From Aptenodytes patagonicus (taxonomy: Eukaryota > Chordata > Aves > Sphenisciformes > Spheniscidae): DNA of 64,000 nt. The stretch covers positions 9,762,501 to 9,826,500 of the forward strand of contig NC_134963.1 in the NCBI RefSeq assembly GCF_965638725.1, given 5' to 3'. This document shows positions 59,154 to 64,000 of the stretch, piece after piece. Each line of letters opens with the position of its first letter. Positions within the stretch are counted from its first letter, which is position 1. The position numbers and the translations under genes are program-made. Below the pieces are notes generated by a model that saw nothing but the letters and a program-made list of their open reading frames with translations, made no database searches and was not told the origin of the DNA.

Positions 59154-59176
59154 CCCCCACCCCACCCCCCACCCCC
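59154..59176. repeat. C-tract with G-quadruplex potential on minus strand
   Basis: Four C runs of 5, 4, 6 and 5 separated by single A bases; the minus strand reads four G runs with one-base T loops. Followed by an A run and a fifth C run at 59184-59188. Confidence 0.85.
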
Positions 59177-60211
59177 AAAAAAACCCCCAAACAACAGAAC
59201 CACCACCCCCCTGTCCCGATTTAGCTCTTTCTGAAAACTTTAAGCCAGTATGAAACCTACTGGCAGCATGAAAATGGGTTGTACCAAAATGGCAATATAT
59301 AATTTCTACAGATTAAAAGATCCTTTAGTTATGGAAGTAAACTACAAGTAAAGAGGCTTATTTCTGGCATGTTATGCAGCACTACAGGGAGTATTTGCTG
59401 TTGCTATAAACAAAAAGCTGCCCACTTCCATCCTGGATGTTCCTGGGATGTCGTTTTAAAACAGTTATGCTGGTAAGAAACAGATTAGGTCACATGAAGT
59501 CTCTCAGCAGTCTTGTGACCACAGCAAATTGCATGATCAGCAATATCACCGTCTACATGATGGGTAGACGCTGTACTGACTCATTTTGGCCCACTATTCT
59601 AATTTTTCCTGCCAAATGATGAGAGGATGATATTTAGCACCAAACCATCACAGAAAGATGTAATGTACAGACAAATAACTTGCATCATATGAGTTGAACA
59701 GATTTACTCAACCGTTTTGCTACATTGCATAATATGAGTAGATGAATAACTACTCTTTTTGTCTTTCTGCACTGAAACTTTTGTGATCATCCATCCCTTG
59801 TTAGCTGACTGTAACAACACAGCCCTATATTCTTTGCCTTTAGTGCTTGTGTTAATTTCTTGCGATGGCAAAAAGGAAAACATTCTCCTGAAACCAGTGG
59901 ATTCTAGAATATACTCAAAGCAAGCATTTGATATATGCACCATGAGTAAGCTGAGCCTAAGTAATTTTATATTCTGGTATCAGAATTGAATCCTCTGTCC
60001 TGCTAGCATGCTTTTCCTCCAAGATCCCTAAGAAAATCACAAATTATCAGATCCATATTTTCAAGAAGAGCATCCAGACATGATAAGTGCAACAATTATC
60101 TGCATCAGCAATGTGCCCCTAATACGTTTACAAAGCTGACTGCACTCACCTCTCAGGTAGTCAGTTTCAAGACTGGAAGTCGACTTAAGATCCAGCTAAA
60201 ACTCAGGGCCT

Positions 60212-60390
60212 AATTAATTAAGCCTCACAACACCTCTGTGAGGTAGGTAGGTAAGTATTACTATCCCCATTTAGATAGAAAGGGAAGACGAGGCACGGAG
60301 AGGTGAAGTGATTAGCCTTCAGTCACTCAGCAAATTTTGGGAGTGCAGAATAGAAACCAAAAGCCTTGGTGATCCAGTGCTCCGACTTCA
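60212..60390 (-). mobile_element. MIR-type SINE relic
   Basis: On the plus strand the order is CTCACAACACCTCTGTGAGG, TAGGTAGGTAAG, TATTACTATCCCCATTTAGA, GAGGCACGGAGAGGTGAAGT and AGTCACTCAGCAA, which is the reverse complement of the MIR body and core. About 180 bp, minus orientation, strongly diverged. Confidence 0.75.
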
Positions 60391-60814
60391 TAGCACATGG
60401 CCTGTGAAATACTTCGCTTGGATCTAAGTGTGCAGTGTGGCTGAGTTAATGCTACCACATGCCCACAGTTTTCAGTGCATGTAAATTACCATTTTGATTC
60501 TGATTACATCACTGCATTCAATAGCCGCTTAAAAGAAATAATCTCCAACTTGTTCCGTAACACCTAAACACCATCCAGCCTCGGAAAGCTTACTTTACTC
60601 ATCACCCCTGGGGTGCTCTGGGTTCTCTGTTCTCCACATATCAGAGGGCGCAGAGGTTCTGCATAGAGCCACTCTGCTTGTTGCCTCATGTACATGCTCT
60701 ACCTGCACTGACGTCTGCTTAGACTGGTATACTTGCTCCAAAAGAAACTTGCTTCCGCAGCAGGGGAAAGGTTTGCAGACCTGTCCGTGATGAGCTATGT
60801 GGAATGATTTAGCA

Positions 60815-61841
60815 GGATCAGTGAAGGATTTATTTGGTCAGGTGATTTCTAAATCACATACACTGATGTCACATTCCTGCCTACCGTGGAATAATAATGT
60901 TCTGAGCTTCAATGTCTGTAACCCTTTTCTGTGCACATTAGCAGACAGAAGACATCTACGCTGCCCAAATACTTGCCAAGATGAAAATTTCACCATCATA
61001 ACGCTGTGTGCCAGAAAGATCTTTCAATAAAACCAGAACTTGTCTCTCTGACACATGCTCACTACCTCAAGCTGAGGCTCACCTTGCTCGTTATGCCCCA
61101 AACATTCTTTTTGAGCAGACCAACCAGCAAAATATCACCTGAAAGGTTTCCCTCCAGAAAAGAGTTACCTGAGATGCAGGTTTTAGAATGGGGCACCTCT
61201 GTCCTCTTGTCTTTGTTTCACCAGCCTCTAAATGATGCAAGAGAACTGCCAGTATCATGCTGCTATGGAGTTTTATTGCCAGCAATTTCTTGTGTTTGGC
61301 TAACTTGGCAGAGATATCTAGAGGTATGTTATCTTGTCCTCTGTCAGCCTTTGAAAGCAATCAAATAAATGGCTTGTACTTCTCCAGGCAGAAACTTGTG
61401 CATACTTTCTTTGTGGTATACATGAAAGTTCTGCCTCCTCTCACTTCCCTCTCCAATCCCTGATATGTATAATTTCTGTATAAAAAGCCAGCTGTAAAAC
61501 CTCCTGTTAGGTAAGAAATACAAGTAGGTGCCTTAAAAGCTAGTATTTTATGAACAGACAACTAGATTCATTGGCCTGTTGCTGCAAATACTGAACACTA
61601 CAAAGAACCTGTTATCACGTGAGTCTGGCCAAGGTCCTGATAAGGGAAACTAAAACCCATCTCTGTAAGGCCCGTGTTCCTACACAGTGACAGACAGGGC
61701 CAATCTGTCACATTCCTGTGCATTGCCAACTGTGGGTATGACCACGGCTTCTTAGATAATGGTTCCGTATTGATAAAGGCAAGTGGGCAGAAGCAAATAC
61801 TTTTACAAGATTGTAAGTCATCAGCTGGTAGTCAAGACATT
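60815..61841 (-). other. TTC28: Probable TTC28 3' untranslated region
   Basis: Follows the TTC28 stop. The first clear minus-strand AATAAA is at 60829-60834, about 1 kb downstream, and is used as a provisional end. A longer UTR cannot be excluded. Confidence 0.35.
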
Positions 61842-63466
61842 TCAGCATTTGGAGGAAGGAAAAAATCTTCCTGGTGACAAAAATTTATAACCGTTCCCAG
61901 ATGGCAGCCTCAAGGGGCGTGCGGTTCCTGGAGTGCTACTGGAAGGTGGAGAATGAGTTGATGTCACTGCATTTGTAGTTTCAGGGCGCCTGTGTCCATT
62001 TGGAGGGTTCTTTTGTGGAGAAGCAAGGTGTTGCTCAATAGACAGGTCCTTTAGTTCCAGCTTATCTGCGCTTTCTTCTTTGCTGTGCCGCGGAGATAAA
62101 TTGAGCAAGCTGAGGACATCTTTCTTAGAAGTCATTGTTCCAGGAGCTCCTCGGAGAATCTTTATTGGCCCAGTGGAGTGATGGGGAGTGCTTTGCCAGA
62201 ACATCTTTAAGTTGTGAATTGCTTGCACTTTTTCATCAATGGCAGCCATTTTTAATTTGTCTATGTCTGGGGCATCAGCTGGACTTGAGCGAGCAGAACC
62301 AGCTGAGGAATAAGAAAGAGCAGGAGACGGAGTGCTGCCACCAGGAGACTGATGCCCTGAGCTTGGAGAGATATTTCTGGGTGATTTAGAAATATGAGCA
62401 CTGTAGGGAGAGCTGGGGTACTTGAGTTTAAAGTGAGGCTGTTCAGCTAAGGACCCATGTGAATCACAACTTGGAGATGGCTGCCCACTGTATTGGCCTG
62501 TGCCTTCTTTGTTTGACATCTCCGACGTCGTAGGGCTATTATAGCCAGAACTCACTTTCTGAAGGGATGAACTCCTTGTTGGAGGCTTTGGTTTAATTGC
62601 AAGAGGTGAAGACTGATTCTTCTGGCTAGAGCTGATTGGCCGACTGAATGCACTGGTCTCTGAAGATCTGAATGCAGACACACCTGCTGGGGTGGAAGCC
62701 CCATCATCTGAATTGTTGCTCTTGCTTATTTGGCTGCTGCTTCTCTGAAGACGTTCAACAGCAATGAGGTGACTCTGAGTTTCCTCCAGAATTTTTTGGG
62801 CCAACTCTTGCGGATCAAGCTTTGGATTACTGTCCTCCTGGGATTTGACAGTGCTGTCAGTCTCAGTGCTAGACTGGTCAGATTCCCCAGTATCAGAACT
62901 TGCAAGTTTCCCAACTTTTTGGAAAGGTGAATTTGGACTGGGAATAAGAGTCATTTTAACAGGAGAATTTGGGGTACTTATGCTCCCTTTGGAGTTGACA
63001 GACTCTTTAATACCTCCAGTCTGACCAGTTTGGGGCTGTTTGTGATCAGGGGAAAATCTTGGTTTTATGTTTTCTTGGTAACTGGCCAAAGGCTCATTGC
63101 TGATTATAGAAAAACCTTCATACTCTTCCTCATCTTTGCTGGCTACAGTGCTGGTTTGTGGTGACAACTGACTCTGTACTGCAGACCTATGCGGATAGAT
63201 GTTCTTAGGCCTCTCATAGTCCTGGCGTCCTCTGTGTCCCACGCCATCTGGCATGCTCTCTGGCTTGGAAACAAAACTCATGGAAGAAGCAATGGAGCTC
63301 AGGCTATACACAGAAATGGCATCTGATGCAATGCTGTCTGGACAAGTAGGAGAGAATGGAGGGTTTTGATACTGGGGTACAGGGTTTGAAATAGACTGAG
63401 CAGAAGCTAGTGACTCTAGTGATGAGGAACTGTCCAGGCTAAGGCGCTTAGGCAGCTCTGTAGAAT
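61842..63466 (-). CDS. TTC28: TTC28 terminal coding exon (C-terminal ~540 residues)
   Basis: A single 1,625-nt open exon with the 3' end of TTC28, a roughly 2,500-residue TPR protein in human. The family is reported to act at the spindle midzone and midbody in cytokinesis. The TPR array and CHAT-like domain lie in upstream exons outside the window. This exon encodes a Ser/Pro-rich, probably disordered tail with around twenty Ser/Thr-Pro sites, a helical stretch LDPQELAQKILEETQSHLIA, a conserved segment around KVQAIHNLKMFWQSTPHHS, and the ending FLSPGRFFPSSKC then TGA. The acceptor is a very T-rich tract ending TTTTTTAG; the exon starts in phase 1. The symbol rests on the C-terminal sequence and on position next to PITPNB. 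Confidence 0.93.
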
Positions 63467-64000
63467 CTAAAAAAGAAAAAAAAAAAAAAAAGTACAAACA
63501 TGGCCCTAGATAACACAGTAAAATCAAACAAAACCAGGTAACGTTCTTATCAGAATTAAGAGGAGATGCTACAAAACATGTACTCAGACTCTATGCTACT
63601 TCAAAAAACCCAACTACTACTTAGGTGAGAAAAAAAAAACGTGCACAGCCCAGGAAATGCACAGGCAGGAACCTCAGTCCAGGTATCCTAGATGAAACTT
63701 GTCGATTTTTATATCTCAAAAACACGGGTGAGTTATACATTCTCCAGTTGCTGAACTCTGTTCCCAGCTTTGGCCTCAGCCAAGTCTTAGTGTTTGTTTC
63801 CCATATAAAAATAACATTTGCTGCACCTGTGGTATGATGTATGGCCTGTATGACACGTGTGTGATGATGTATGTATGATCTCTGCAAAAGGTAAGAGTGT
63901 GAGATTTCAACAGAAGCCATTCTGATCAAAACATCAGATGATATAGGAGCAAAAACTACTGTAGTAGTTTTTAGTAGTAAAGTAGTAAATAGCTTTACCA
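63467..64000 (-). other. TTC28: TTC28 last intron (partial)
   Basis: Sequence upstream of the TTC28 terminal exon, running off the window. It ends in a long T-rich tract (A-rich on the plus strand, about 63467-63492) that serves as the acceptor pyrimidine tract. No other exon was seen. Confidence 0.85.

Larger units (their letters stand above)
52101..60814. other. Intergenic region between PITPNB promoter and TTC28 3' end
   Basis: About 8.7 kb holding the minisatellite, two CR1 scraps, a MIR relic, G- and C-runs and a pair of overlapping open frames near 58.1-58.4 kb (each described separately). No convincing coding gene. Human has an antisense noncoding transcript (TTC28-AS1) around TTC28; no homologous exon could be identified by eye. 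Confidence 0.6.

Overview
The window is vertebrate nuclear DNA, almost certainly from a bird. Two neighbouring genes, both on the minus strand, can be read directly: all 11 coding exons of PITPNB (phosphatidylinositol transfer protein beta) and the last coding exon of TTC28 (tetratricopeptide repeat protein 28). From general knowledge, PITPNB and TTC28 are also adjacent and in the same orientation in human (22q12.1). The bird assignment rests on several CR1 LINE copies of avian type. Degraded MIR and reptile-type CR1 relics fit an amniote genome. No species can be named.

Layout, left to right. About 1-15.8 kb is intergenic, with locally GC-rich patches, no recognisable gene and one LINE reverse-transcriptase relic. 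About 15.8-17.7 kb is the probable PITPNB 3'UTR. From 17,709 to 51,482 lies the PITPNB coding region, read right to left, with introns of 0.6 to 14 kb. It encodes 272 residues without a frameshift and includes an 8-nt microexon. A CpG island at about 51.0-52.1 kb covers the PITPNB promoter, exon 1 and the start of intron 1. About 52.1-60.8 kb is intergenic, with a small minisatellite, CR1 scraps, a G-quadruplex-type tract and a MIR relic. About 60.8-61.84 kb is the probable TTC28 3'UTR. From 61,842 to 63,466 is the TTC28 terminal coding exon, followed by TTC28 intron to the end.

How the genes work: PITPNB encodes a soluble lipid-transfer protein that exchanges phosphatidylinositol and phosphatidylcholine between membranes, mainly at the Golgi and ER, and so supports phosphoinositide synthesis. 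TTC28 is a large TPR protein reported to act at the spindle midzone and midbody. They are neighbours, not a functional unit; nothing here indicates co-regulation.

I found no new defence system, operon or virus-derived locus. The observations most worth a second look are the 8-nt PITPNB microexon, loss of the serine expected at PITP-beta residue 262, a GGY-triplet repeat just inside the first intron, an open frame continuing past exon 10, and an exon-like open frame of unknown identity inside the 14-kb intron 7. Coordinates were read by eye; exon borders were checked by splice consensus, reading phase and protein continuity.
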